Below, piece after piece: positions 35,418 to 44,130 of a stretch of DNA of 64,000 nt. Below the pieces are notes generated by a model. It ran no database searches, was not told the origin of the DNA, and was given only the letters and a program-made list of their open reading frames with translations. The stretch comes from Methanothrix soehngenii GP6 (GTDB lineage Archaea > Halobacteriota > Methanosarcinia > Methanotrichales > Methanotrichaceae), in the NCBI RefSeq assembly GCF_000204415.1, contig NC_015416.1, forward strand, positions 1,922,001 to 1,986,000. Reading direction: 5' to 3'. The position numbers and the translations under genes are program-made. How positions within the stretch are numbered: position 1 is the stretch's first letter; each line of letters begins with the position of its first letter.

Positions 35418-36161
35418 CTACAATACGATCTCCATCATATCATGCCCTAGCGGCCATTTCTTTAGAGCCTCCTCATGGGGCGGATACAGATGGCTCAGAT
35501 GGGTGAGGATCAGCCTCTTAGTTCCCAGCCTCTCCGCCAGCTCCATGGCTTCGTCTGCGGTCATGTGCTTGCTAATAGTATAGCCCGGCGGGGTTATGGC
35601 ATCGGCCAGCATCAGGTCAGCGTCCCTCATCAGCTCCAGGCTCTCTTCAGGGACCTCCATCTTGGTGTCACTGGTAATGACCACCACCTTGCTTCCATTG
35701 TCTATCCGCACCCCCACGGTCTCAATTGGGGGGTGGTTGACATTGAAGAGGGTGAACTGCATTCCTGCTATCTCGAAGGGCTGGCCAGCTATGACATCAT
35801 GGCGCACTGGGGCCAGGAAGTAGAGGTAATTGAGGATGTAGTCCATAGTATTCTTCAGAGCATAGACGTCCACGTGGCTCTGCACCCGATGGAAGTCTCC
35901 GAAGCCCGCATAATGATCATAATGGGCATGGGTCCAGATCACCCCGTCCACGCTCGCTATATCCTTTTTCAAGAGCTGCCATCGCAGGTCTGGGCTCGAG
36001 TCCACCAGCACCCGGCCGTCCTCCTCGTCCGACTCCAGCAGGATGGAAAACCTCATCCTCCGGCTGCGCCCTCCCCGGAGGGCATCCATGCAGGCGGGAC
36101 ACTTGCAGCCGATCTTGGGGGTGCCAATGGCGTCGCCTGTGCCCAGGAGGGTGACCTTCAT
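35418..36161 (-). CDS. MBL-fold hydrolase, PhnP-like
   Basis: The 247-residue metallo-beta-lactamase-fold protein has the PhnP/LipB-associated pattern: VTLLGTGDAIGTPKIGCKCPACMDAL with the CxCxxC zinc ribbon, VDSSPDLRWQLL, the metal motif WTHAHYDHYAGFGDF, the FNVNHPPIETVGVRI strand and LTHLSHLYPP at the end. PhnP relatives hydrolyse cyclic phosphodiesters such as 5-phosphoribosyl 1,2-cyclic phosphate. The substrate here is unknown. It overlaps the upstream AAA ATPase gene by 4 bp (ATGA type), so they are one unit. Confidence 0.88.
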   Translation of the reverse strand: MKVTLLGTGDAIGTPKIGCKCPACMDALRGGRSRRMRFSILLESDEEDGRVLVDSSPDLRWQLLKKDIASVDGVIWTHAHYDHYAGFGDFHRVQSHVDVYALKNTMDYILNYLYFLAPVRHDVIAGQPFEIAGMQFTLFNVNHPPIETVGVRIDNGSKVVVITSDTKMEVPEESLELMRDADLMLADAITPPGYTISKHMTADEAMELAERLGTKRLILTHLSHLYPPHEEALKKWPLGHDMMEIVL

Positions 36162-37450
36162 GCCTCAATGCTCCGCTTGTAGTCCGAAATCCTCTGGCGG
36201 AAGTCATCTATGGAGTTCAGGAGGTCCTGCTGGCATAGCCCCTTTCTGTTCTCCAGTAGTGCATTGAGCACCGCCTCTCTGATCACAAGCCGCAGATCTG
36301 AGCCCGAGTAGCCATCGGTCATCTTTGCCAGCGTAGCGGTATCCACATTGGCATTGATGGGCTCCAGTATCTTGTCTAAGATCCTCTTTCTCGTCTCCTG
36401 GTCAGGCAAGGGGAAGTTCAGCACCTTGTCAAACCTTCTCCAGGCGGCATAATCCAGCAGCTGGGGGTGATTTGTGGCCGCAAGAAGGAGGACGCCGTGC
36501 TCGACCAGGTTGATCTCGTCTATGGCCTTTAGCAGGGTATTGACCGCCCTTTTCATGGCACCATGCTCGTCTGAGGTTCTGGTCTTGGCCACGAAATCGA
36601 ACTCATCGATGAGAAGGATGCAGGGGCTGAGCCTCTTGGCAAGCTCGAATACCTTGTCTATGTTCTTGGATGTCTCCCCCAGGTACTGGCTGGTGATCAT
36701 GGAGAGGCGGACCTCTACAATTGGGAGAGAAAACCAGCTGGAGAGTGCCCGGGCGGTGGAGGTTTTTCCCGTGCCCGGCGGGCCGACGAATAGTAGCTTG
36801 CCGATCTCGAACAGGCCTATCTGGCGCAGGTATTCTCTGTTCTCCAGCGCCTTTCCCGTCTTTTCGATCTCAGTCTTCTGATCATCGGTCAGGATCAAAC
36901 CGGAGATGCTGTCTCTTACATCCTCTGGCGCTTTGATGTAAGCCAGCTTGAGAAGCTCATCTGCCTCCTTTTGGTCCTTGCACAGCTCTTTTATGCGGGC
37001 GTCGATCCACTCGCGGTCTGCAGAAAGTGGCTTGTTGCCGTTCTTGGCCTCGGAGTAGCTTACCCCCATGGAGTCATAGTTCTCATAAAAGTAGGCAAGA
37101 GCGGGATTGGATCTGATCCTGGCAAGATCCTTCTGATTGGCAAACCACTTCGCGGCCACATCGAATACCGTGAGCCTTAGCTGCGAACCGAACTCCTCGA
37201 AGGATACAAAAGTAAGATCCTTGATGGCCGCTTTGACGTTATCTATGCCGTAGATCTTCTGAACATCGCTGCTGGTTACGTAAATCGGCCGCTTTACGCT
37301 CTTGGTATTCGCATCGAAATAATGCTTGCGAATATTGGGTGGCAGGTCGTCCTCAGTCAGGTTCTCCTTGCGGTTGTATATGTCTGCGGTTAAAAGCAGC
37401 TCTGCAACCTCAATTGCTCCGCACTTATCTAGATCATTCTCTGAGCCCAT
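36158..37450 (-). CDS. AAA+ ATPase with novel N-terminal domain
   Basis: The 430-residue protein has a C-terminal AAA+ module: Walker A LLFVGPPGTGKTSTARAL, Walker B CILLIDEFDFVAKT, sensor 1 LLLAATNHPQLLD, arginine-finger-like WRRFDKVLNFPLPD and a lid ending GYSGSDLRLVIREAV. The first 190 residues (AELLLTADIYNRKENL, VTSSDVQKIYGIDNVKAAIKDL) are unlike FtsH, proteasomal or Cdc48 domains and I do not recognise them. It precedes, and overlaps, the PhnP-like hydrolase. It may be an unfoldase or remodelling ATPase for an unknown partner. Confidence 0.88.
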   Translation of the reverse strand: MGSENDLDKCGAIEVAELLLTADIYNRKENLTEDDLPPNIRKHYFDANTKSVKRPIYVTSSDVQKIYGIDNVKAAIKDLTFVSFEEFGSQLRLTVFDVAAKWFANQKDLARIRSNPALAYFYENYDSMGVSYSEAKNGNKPLSADREWIDARIKELCKDQKEADELLKLAYIKAPEDVRDSISGLILTDDQKTEIEKTGKALENREYLRQIGLFEIGKLLFVGPPGTGKTSTARALSSWFSLPIVEVRLSMITSQYLGETSKNIDKVFELAKRLSPCILLIDEFDFVAKTRTSDEHGAMKRAVNTLLKAIDEINLVEHGVLLLAATNHPQLLDYAAWRRFDKVLNFPLPDQETRKRILDKILEPINANVDTATLAKMTDGYSGSDLRLVIREAVLNALLENRKGLCQQDLLNSIDDFRQRISDYKRSIEA

Positions 37451-37711
37451 CTATTTAACTCCCCGGAACTGAACTAAAGCAGTGGACCATAAAATGAGAT
37501 AAAGCTTTCTGTGGTCTGGCCGCAGAATGGGCCGGACAGGATGCGCCATATGCCCACTGGCCGCAGATCTCGCGATCCTTCGCCAGAAGAAAATCCTGGG
37601 CAAGTGATTGCTCCTGGACCGGCCTTAAGCCAAACGTACAATGCCTGCCTTCTCGCAGGGTGGCAGCGTTGGCGCCTTTTCTTCATCGAGCCCGGATGCA
37701 ATTCTCATGCT

Positions 37712-37897
37712 CTACTCGTCGAGTTTTGCATTACAGGTAGCGCCAAGCCCCGAAAATACAGCCAATAGCAGCACGTCTCCCTTATAATTCCATAGGTCGA
37801 ATCCGAAGCCATCAACTGTGTCTGCCGACTTTTTGTAATCTTTCTCATCCAGAAGACTGATTGCCAGCTTCCTCATGCAATCGTTTCGATCTTTCAC
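37712..37897 (-). CDS. Possible small protein beside MITE D
   Basis: This 61-codon frame has a balanced composition (LAISLLDEKDYKKSADTVDGFGFDLWNY, then a hydrophobic GDVLLLAVFSGLG), more protein-like than random frames nearby. MITE D begins only 13 bp upstream of its start, so its promoter and perhaps N-terminus may be lost. No family is recognised. It may equally be the tail of a truncated gene. Confidence 0.35.
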   Translation of the reverse strand: MKDRNDCMRKLAISLLDEKDYKKSADTVDGFGFDLWNYKGDVLLLAVFSGLGATCNAKLDE

Positions 37898-38010
37898 ATA
37901 AAGTATATTTGGCTCTACGCTGAATTATGTGGGTGAGGTCCGGCAGAGAATATAGCCTCTGTTCCTCTGTGACTCCACATGAAAAACTTAAAAAAACAAG
38001 ATGCGGCGGA

Positions 38011-39264
38011 TCATCCGCATCCCTCCTTCAAATCTTTCTCCACCAAGTATCCTGCCTGACTGATGATCTTTATCATCTCGTCGATATCCATCATTCTTAT
38101 GGGCGAAACAGAGCTGGGAATTTTTGGTTTGGTTTTCGTGACCTCTGGTTCTTGATAATTCTCGTGATTCATAAGCAAATGATAGATGATGCAGAGCACT
38201 TTTCTGGCGAGCGCAACGGTTGCAATATTCTTCTTTCCGCACCTTGCCAATATCCTCTGGAAGAATCTCATTAACCTTGAATTCTTCTTGGTCCTGGATA
38301 TGGCTTTTGCAACTTCCACCAAGATCCTTCGCATATGCTTAGATCCTGTCTTAGTGATCTTCCCAGTTCGCAGCTTCCCTGCCGATTGGTAGACCGAAGG
38401 CACAATACCGAAGTACTTTGCCATCTTATCCGCACTCGGAAAGTCCCTGTAATCTCCCATTTCTGCAATAATGGTAGCTGCCGAAATGAATCCAACACCT
38501 GGAACAGACAAAATAATTTTCAAATCATCCTCGAAGGGTTTGACTTTTTCGGCGATCTCAGCTTCCAGAATTTTTATCTTCTTGCTAATATCATCTATGA
38601 CATCAAGATTTGCCTTGATCAAAAATACCTGAACGGGATCTAATCCATTCTTGATGGCTTCTCTGAGTTCGTCCTCCTTTTTCCGAATCCTCTTCGAAGG
38701 TATTCCAGATATGATCTGATCGATCGTCTTTCCTTCCAGAAGCCTATCAATGATATATCTTCCAGATTTGCCAAAAGAGTCGGATATGACTGAGGAGAGC
38801 TTGATGCAGCAGGTCGAAAGTGATTGATGAATCTGGTTCTTGATTTTGGACCTTGCATTGACCAGTGTCTCACGAGCACGAGTTATGCTTCTTAGATCTC
38901 GGTAGTCTTTTGGATAGATTCTGGAGGGCGTGATGAGATTATTGAGACAATATATCGCGATTCGTTCCGAATCAAGTTTATCGGTTTTCTTGTGCTCAAT
39001 ATTCCGGATCTGATATGCATTGGCCAGGATAAATTCGACATGACCTTCTAGAATGGTGAAGATAGGATACCAAAAACCTCCCGTGGATTCTACAGCCAGC
39101 CTCTGGCATCTGTGGTTTATTATCCAGGATCTGAATGCCAAGAGGCCATCTTGGTTCATATTAAAACGTTCTTGGAGCTTCAATCCACTTCGGGATATCA
39201 TTGTAGCAATAAGAAAATCCTTGTGGATATCTGCTCCGCAAACTATTTCCTTATCTGAGTCCAT
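38011..39264 (-). CDS. IS110-family recombinase (copy 2)
   Basis: The 417-residue protein is identical to the copy 1 recombinase apart from Lys for Arg after GADIH and Thr for Ala in the SLS-CC segment. All DEDD residues (D12, E59, D95, D98) and the C-terminal serine region are intact, so it should be functional. ATG 39264 is used for the same reasons as in copy 1. Confidence 0.93.
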   Translation of the reverse strand: MDSDKEIVCGADIHKDFLIATMISRSGLKLQERFNMNQDGLLAFRSWIINHRCQRLAVESTGGFWYPIFTILEGHVEFILANAYQIRNIEHKKTDKLDSERIAIYCLNNLITPSRIYPKDYRDLRSITRARETLVNARSKIKNQIHQSLSTCCIKLSSVISDSFGKSGRYIIDRLLEGKTIDQIISGIPSKRIRKKEDELREAIKNGLDPVQVFLIKANLDVIDDISKKIKILEAEIAEKVKPFEDDLKIILSVPGVGFISAATIIAEMGDYRDFPSADKMAKYFGIVPSVYQSAGKLRTGKITKTGSKHMRRILVEVAKAISRTKKNSRLMRFFQRILARCGKKNIATVALARKVLCIIYHLLMNHENYQEPEVTKTKPKIPSSVSPIRMMDIDEMIKIISQAGYLVEKDLKEGCG

Positions 39265-39276
39265 CGTCTCACTTGC

Positions 39277-39419
39277 CTGATATGGGCAGATGATGATCAC
39301 TCGTGCGTGCAACTTCACATACGCGTTCAAAGACGCATTTGGGCATCCACGAGATCATGGTTGTCTTTGTGTCGAGATCATGTCTCAGGTCACAGATCAA
39401 CCTTCACTGCCCATATCAG
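39277..39419 (-). ncRNA. Candidate IS110 bridge RNA (copy 2)
   Basis: The same segment as in copy 1, with the 13-bp stem at 39277-39289 and 39407-39419, the donor loop at about 39316-39333 and the target loop at about 39365-39395. The loop contains GTCTCAG immediately followed by GTCACAG. The second is the complement of CTGTGAC, the left half of this copy's own target in the MITE, while the first complements the copy 1 target. Confidence 0.73.
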
Positions 39420-39492
39420 CCTTGCCTATGGCTCTATGGGTTTTTCATGCTTTGGGCATGATCCCCGCCTGAGGATCATGGGCTCTTTGTGG

Positions 39493-39873
39493 TTGGGTCA
39501 GAGAATAGCAGCTCACAACTGAGGCTAAGCTCATGTCTACGGAGATGGAAGGACGGGCTCTGGACGGCAATTCTGGACTGTTGCGGCAGCAACAAGAGAA
39601 TCTTTTTGTGGATATAGTCGTGAAAAATCTCAATGTTCCGCCCAGGGCAATATATAAACTATTAATATAAATTAATTAGATCATGGACATAAGGCCTGGA
39701 AATGAACATAATGTATAATTCTGACCGACATCCTTATAGCTTCGTCATTGCTACGTGCTACCACATGCCATATTGGTCCCTTAACGATCTAAGGGGCTGT
39801 CTGCGCAATCAGGAAATGCAAAAGCTGAAAGGTTCGCTGCATTAGCTCTGCAGCGAGCAAATAGGCTATAACA
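39493..39873. other. Gap between MITE D and the symporter operon
   Basis: About 360 bp after the MITE tail with no gene seen. An A+T-rich box (ATATAAACTATTAATATAAATT near 39650-39670) may be promoter sequence for the symporter operon or for a lost gene. Confidence 0.35.
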
Positions 39874-40080
39874 ATGAGGTTGGTGTTATGCATGCTAGGC
39901 ATTGAGGATCCTTGGATCTGGGGCGTTTATATTCTCTGTATTCTTAGCGCGCTTTTATGCGTGATCTACGGCACCATTAAATGGAATAAGGGCGGTGAGG
40001 AGGAGGCAGGGGAGATCTCCGAGGAAGCCGCCTGGGAATTGGAGGAGGAAGAGATGCAAGAGAAAGAGCTGGGGCTGTGA
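39874..40080 (+). CDS. Symporter small accessory protein
   Basis: The 68-residue protein has one membrane helix (DPWIWGVYILCILSALLCVIYGTIKW) and a highly acidic tail (GGEEEAGEISEEAAWELEEEEMQ). This is the small accessory protein seen just before SSS-family sodium:solute symporter genes in methanogens; here the symporter starts 5 bp downstream. It probably binds the transporter in the membrane. The MLGIEDPW start is conserved in the family; the ATG at 39874 lies six codons earlier. Confidence 0.8.
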   Translation: MRLVLCMLGIEDPWIWGVYILCILSALLCVIYGTIKWNKGGEEEAGEISEEAAWELEEEEMQEKELGL

Positions 40081-40084
40081 TCGG

Positions 40085-41671
40085 ATGAATCTACTTTTAT
40101 TCAACGTCATCATATTAATATACCTTCTGGTCACTCTCTATCTCGGCTATCGTGGATGGAAGGGCACAAAGGACACAGAGGGTTATCTTGTCGCAGGAAG
40201 GAAGGCCCATCCTTATATCATGGCCATGAGCTATGGTGCCACATTCATCAGCACCTCGGCTATAGTCGGATTCGGCGGAAATGCAGGGCTTTTCGGCATG
40301 GGTTTGCTCTGGCTCACGTTTTTCAACATATTTGTTGGCATTTTCATAGCCTTCGTCTTTTATGGCAAGAGGACCAGAAAGATAGGCCACAACCTCAATG
40401 CTATGACCTTCCCAGAGCTATTAGGAAAGAGATTCGACAGCAGATTCGTTCAGTACTTCAGCGGCGTGGTGATCTTTCTTGGAATGCCTCTCTATGCGGC
40501 GGTGGTCTTGATAGGAGCAGCGCGTTTCATGGAGACCACCTTAGCCATAGACTTCCATGTGGCTCTGTTGATATATTCTGTCATCATCGCCGCCTATGTT
40601 ATCTGGGGAGGGCTTCGTGGGGTCATGTATACCGATGCCTTTCAGGGTACCATTATGTTCTTTGGCATGGCTTTTCTCCTTTTCATGACCTATGCTCATC
40701 TGGGAGGAATAACCGTCGCTCATCAGGCACTTACAAACATGGCCCATCTCGTCCCAGAGAATCTCGCTTTGATGGGCCATACTGGATGGACGGAAATGCC
40801 AACTCTCGGCAGCACCTGGTGGTGGACGCTGGTCTCCACCATAGTTTTAGGGGTGGGAATAGGGGTTTTAGCCATGCCGCAGCTCGCAGTCCGGTTCATG
40901 ACAGTCAAGTCCAGCAGGGAGCTGCACCGGGGAACCCTGATCGGTGGGGTATTCATTCTTTTCATGACCGGTGTCGCCTTCACAGTAGGGGCCCTCTCCA
41001 ATGTCTTCTTTTTTAACACCCAGGGTGACATAGCCATCACTGTAGCCAAGGGCAATGCCGACAGCATAATTCCTATCTACATCAATGCCGCAATGCCGGA
41101 GTGGTTCGTCTACCTCTTCATGCTCACCCTCCTGGCAGCAGCGATGTCCACATCAAGCTCTCAGTTTCATACTCAGGGAAGCGCCATTGGTAGGGATATT
41201 TACGAGACGATCAGCCATAAGAAGGGCGGAAGCTCAATAATGGTCACCAGGGCAGGTATAATAGTTGCCATGGTAATTGCCGTCACCCTCGGCTATATCC
41301 TTCCAGATAACATCATCGCCCGGGGCACAGCTATCTTCTTCGGCCTTTGCGCATCCGCATTCCTTCCTATGTATACCGCGGCCCTGTACTGGAAAGGAGC
41401 TACCAAAGCAGGAGCCATTGCCGGCCTGTTGACGGGAACATTTGTAACCATCTTCTGGTATCTGTTTGTCCATAAAGCGGAGGCAGTGCCTTTGGGAATA
41501 AGCAAAATGCTCCTGGGAAGAGATCTGCTGATCACACAGATGCCCTGGCCGGTGGTGGACCCGATCCTGGTCGCTTTGCCTCTGGCGATGCTCGCAACCA
41601 TTGCCGTGAGCTTGATCACCAAGAGAATGGACAAAAAGCACCTAGATGAGTGCTTCAAGGGAATGAGATGA
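40085..41671 (+). CDS. Sodium:solute symporter (SSS family)
   Basis: The 528-residue membrane protein has about 13 hydrophobic segments. SSS landmarks are YLGYRGWKGTKDTEGYLVAGRK after helix 1, MSYGATFISTSAIVGFGGNAGLFGMG, YVIWGGLRGVMYTDAFQG and AAAMSTSSSQFHTQGSAIGRDIYE. These resemble acetate/pantothenate-type members, so acetate uptake with Na+ is plausible, complementing the YaaH-type carrier at 28.4 kb. ATG 40085 is used because it follows the accessory gene by 4 bp, although the frame is open earlier. Confidence 0.88.
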   Translation: MNLLLFNVIILIYLLVTLYLGYRGWKGTKDTEGYLVAGRKAHPYIMAMSYGATFISTSAIVGFGGNAGLFGMGLLWLTFFNIFVGIFIAFVFYGKRTRKIGHNLNAMTFPELLGKRFDSRFVQYFSGVVIFLGMPLYAAVVLIGAARFMETTLAIDFHVALLIYSVIIAAYVIWGGLRGVMYTDAFQGTIMFFGMAFLLFMTYAHLGGITVAHQALTNMAHLVPENLALMGHTGWTEMPTLGSTWWWTLVSTIVLGVGIGVLAMPQLAVRFMTVKSSRELHRGTLIGGVFILFMTGVAFTVGALSNVFFFNTQGDIAITVAKGNADSIIPIYINAAMPEWFVYLFMLTLLAAAMSTSSSQFHTQGSAIGRDIYETISHKKGGSSIMVTRAGIIVAMVIAVTLGYILPDNIIARGTAIFFGLCASAFLPMYTAALYWKGATKAGAIAGLLTGTFVTIFWYLFVHKAEAVPLGISKMLLGRDLLITQMPWPVVDPILVALPLAMLATIAVSLITKRMDKKHLDECFKGMR

Positions 41672-41814
41672 TCGACAACCACCTCATCTCATTCTCCTCA
41701 GAGCTTCCAAGAGCCTCCAGCTCTGCAGTATTTAAGCCTGATTCTAGCTTAGATGTTATAGAAAAGCAGGCAGAAGACCTCTCTCCTTTAGGGAATGAAT
41801 GCCGCAAGTACTGC

Positions 41815-43010
41815 TGTTAAGCTCAAAAACTATATATCATATAACAGCTTAACTATATCTATGTCTATGCTTAAGGCATATAAATTTAGGATCTATCCAA
41901 CCAAGTCCCAAAGGACAAAGATGGAGCGGACTCTAGATCTATGCCGATGGACATATAACGAAACTTTGGAAATCCGCAAGACCGCCTGGGAGGACGAAGG
42001 TAAGTCTCTGAGCAAGTACGAAACAAATAACTTGCTTCCGGAATGGAAAGAAAACAAACCGGAGCTTAAAGAGGTCTTTTCCCAGGTTCTCCAGAATGTC
42101 CATGAGCGTGTGGACCTGGCGCTCAAAGCCTTCTTCAGGCGTGTCAAGGCCGGGGAGAAGCCTGGATATCCCCGTTTCAAGGGCATAGGTCGATATGACT
42201 CTTTCACCTATCCTCAGAAAGGATTCAAGGTCGATTCTGGAAAGTTGTATCTTTCCAAGATCGGGGAGATCAAGATCAAGCTCCACCGGCCCATAGAAGG
42301 CAAGATCAAACGGCTAACTGTTCGCCGGTCAGCAACTGGGAAATGGTATGCGTGTTTCTCAGTAGATCTGGAAGATCTGCCCAAACCACCCTGGAAAGAC
42401 GGCTCTCTGGTGGGCGTAGATGTCGGTCTAGAGTCCTTTGCCACCCTCTCCAACGGCGTGAAGATAGCTAACCCTCGATTCTTCCGAGAAGAAGAGCACG
42501 AGTTAGCCAGAGTTCAGAGAAAACTATCTAAAGCTCCTAAAGGCACGCCAGAGCGCAAGAAAGCCCTTAAGGTTGTTGAGCGAGTCCATGAGCGAATAGC
42601 AAATAAGCGATACGAATTTGCCCATCGGATCAGCAACCAGTTAGTCAATCGATATGGCCTAATCGCATTTGAAGATCTCAATATAAAAGGCATGATGCAT
42701 AACCACAACCTAGCCAAAAGCATTGGAGATGTGGCTTGGAATATGCTTGTGACTTTGACCTCGTACAAGGCTGCAAGTGCTGGTTCGATGGTAGTCCTGG
42801 TAGATCCAAGAAATACGTCAAAGATGTGTTCTAGATGTGGCATTCTGGTTCAAAAAGATCTATCTGAGCGAGTCCATAATTGCACTCAATGCGGGCTTTC
42901 GATGGATAGAGACTGGAACGCGGCAATCAACATACTCAGATTGGGACTACAATCTGTCGGTATTCAATCCGTCCAAGCCCGTCCCCTTTCGAGGGCGGGA
43001 GTAGTCACTG
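41815..43010 (+). mobile_element. IS1341-type (TnpB-only) IS200/IS605 element
   Basis: The element contains an intact tnpB. Its left side has a perfect stem GTTAAGCT (41816-41823)/AGCTTAAC (41846-41853), and its right side a GC-rich hairpin around 42978-42999 ending GGGCGGGAGTAGTCACT, matching the ending GGGCGGGGAGCAGTCACT of the split copy at 1.55 kb. No tnpA is present. The right end abuts the stop codon of the convergent nitroreductase-like gene. Exact ends are approximate. Confidence 0.7.
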
Positions 43011-43015
43011 GCTAG
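41867..43015 (+). CDS. tnpB: TnpB RNA-guided nuclease (intact)
   Basis: The 382-residue protein from ATG 41867 (MLKAYKFRIYPTKSQRTKMERTL is the canonical opening) has the complete RuvC set: GVDVGLESF with the first Asp, FEDLNIKGM with the Glu, and MDRDWNAAINI with the last Asp, surrounding the CSRCGILVQ...CTQCG zinc finger. TnpB uses a right-end-derived omega RNA to cut the empty donor site. The 3' coding end overlaps that RNA, and the guide would be the bases after GTAGTCACT. It is about three-quarters identical to the split copy at 1.6 kb. Confidence 0.93.
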   Translation: MLKAYKFRIYPTKSQRTKMERTLDLCRWTYNETLEIRKTAWEDEGKSLSKYETNNLLPEWKENKPELKEVFSQVLQNVHERVDLALKAFFRRVKAGEKPGYPRFKGIGRYDSFTYPQKGFKVDSGKLYLSKIGEIKIKLHRPIEGKIKRLTVRRSATGKWYACFSVDLEDLPKPPWKDGSLVGVDVGLESFATLSNGVKIANPRFFREEEHELARVQRKLSKAPKGTPERKKALKVVERVHERIANKRYEFAHRISNQLVNRYGLIAFEDLNIKGMMHNHNLAKSIGDVAWNMLVTLTSYKAASAGSMVVLVDPRNTSKMCSRCGILVQKDLSERVHNCTQCGLSMDRDWNAAINILRLGLQSVGIQSVQARPLSRAGVVTG

Positions 43016-44130
43016 ATCAAGACCTCTTCAAGCGGTCTTCGGGGGGTCAATTCGTTGGCGGGCCCAACAACATCCAGGCAGAAGATCTGCTGAACAAAGG
43101 GGCTATTTAGTGCCTCTGATTTCTCTCCTAGCAGTCCATTCACCTCTGATTCCGTCTCCACAGCCTGCAGTGCCTGGTTCATGGGCTGGAGGCTTAAGTT
43201 AGCAGAAGAGCTCAGAAGTCGGATTCGCTCGAATAGCTGCCCGGCCCTCACTTGAGATTCTGGATCATTCATTTGGCTCGTGATAAAGCCCAGATACAGA
43301 GAGCTATTGATGATCTCGGAGTCTTTTTCTATCTGACCAGGAACGCTATCCAGGAAGGCTACCTTTATCTGATCGATCTTAGCCTGAACTCCAGTTGGTC
43401 CCATAGCTCCCCGGGATATCCAGTGGCCCAGCTCGCTTTTGAATTCGATATCGGAGTAGAGGACCTGATCGGCATTCAATGTCAGATTGAGAAATCTACT
43501 CCTAATGTCTGGATCATCTATCAGAAAAACGCGAATATCCTGATCGGTGCTTATGGATTCAATATTAGCAAGATCGATTTGATTTGCAGTCTGCGGCACG
43601 GAATCCTGTTCTCGGAGGACCTCATTTGTTTTTGAGGGGGAGCTTTTCTCAAGAGAGGTGATGGCAGAGAATAGCTGGGGATCCATTGGGGCCTGGGCAT
43701 TGGGCTGCAATGATACTCTGGCTATGATGCTCTCCTCCCCGGGGACGTAGCTTATAGTGTGGTTGTAGCCGAAGTGATCTGCTGCTATGATCAGGTTCTC
43801 CAGTGCGTTGCCAATGCTGATATGCATCTCCCTTTTATTGCCATCGGCAGCCTCAAGCCACCTGGATTCGTCGGCCATGACCATAATCGATCCATCAGAT
43901 ACATTAAACCTCCAGGGCTGGGTATTATAGATGGAAGGAGCGAGTATGGCATAGTTTAGCAGGAAGGTCATCTTCTCCTCTGAGCTTCCATTGCGAGGAA
44001 AGTCGTTCTCCATGATATTCCAGACCTCAAAGGATCCTTTGGGCTGCCAGACAATACCTGGCAGCAGCATTCCCGCTATCAAGAACAGGCTTATCAATAA
44101 CACTTTAGCTGCAGACATTCCCATTTTCAA
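43012..44130 (-). CDS. Membrane-anchored nitroreductase-like protein
   Basis: The 372-residue protein has an N-terminal hydrophobic anchor or signal (KVLLISLFLIAGMLLPGIVW) followed by a nitroreductase-like domain: FLLNYAILAPSIYNTQPWRFNVSDGSIMV is the FMN-binding start typical of Acg-like nitroreductases, and ISIGNALENLIIAADHFGY continues it. The catalytic partner or substrate is unknown. The end DVVGPANELTPRRPLEEVLI is short of a second FMN motif, and the TnpB element ends at its stop codon. A plausible role is a cell-envelope flavoprotein. Confidence 0.75.
   Translation of the reverse strand: MKMGMSAAKVLLISLFLIAGMLLPGIVWQPKGSFEVWNIMENDFPRNGSSEEKMTFLLNYAILAPSIYNTQPWRFNVSDGSIMVMADESRWLEAADGNKREMHISIGNALENLIIAADHFGYNHTISYVPGEESIIARVSLQPNAQAPMDPQLFSAITSLEKSSPSKTNEVLREQDSVPQTANQIDLANIESISTDQDIRVFLIDDPDIRSRFLNLTLNADQVLYSDIEFKSELGHWISRGAMGPTGVQAKIDQIKVAFLDSVPGQIEKDSEIINSSLYLGFITSQMNDPESQVRAGQLFERIRLLSSSANLSLQPMNQALQAVETESEVNGLLGEKSEALNSPFVQQIFCLDVVGPANELTPRRPLEEVLI

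Larger units (their letters stand above)
37976..39492 (-). mobile_element. IS110-family element, copy 2
   Basis: It is 1517 bp and almost identical to copy 1 at 2658-4174, differing at scattered single bases. It is inserted in MITE D between GTGACT(C) and TGTGGTTGGG, the position that is empty in MITE A and holds the mini-IS110 in MITE B. No target duplication beyond a base or two is seen, as expected for IS110. Confidence 0.92.
37911..39510. mobile_element. ISL3-derived MITE, copy D, split by IS110
   Basis: The left part (37911-37975) begins GGCTCTACGCTGAATTATG and continues with the family tract to CTCTGTGACT. The IS110 copy follows, and the MITE resumes with TGTGGTTGGGTCAGAGAATAGC after 39492. 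The right inverted repeat is not found, so the last 60 bp are lost or diverged; the end given is approximate. Confidence 0.7.
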
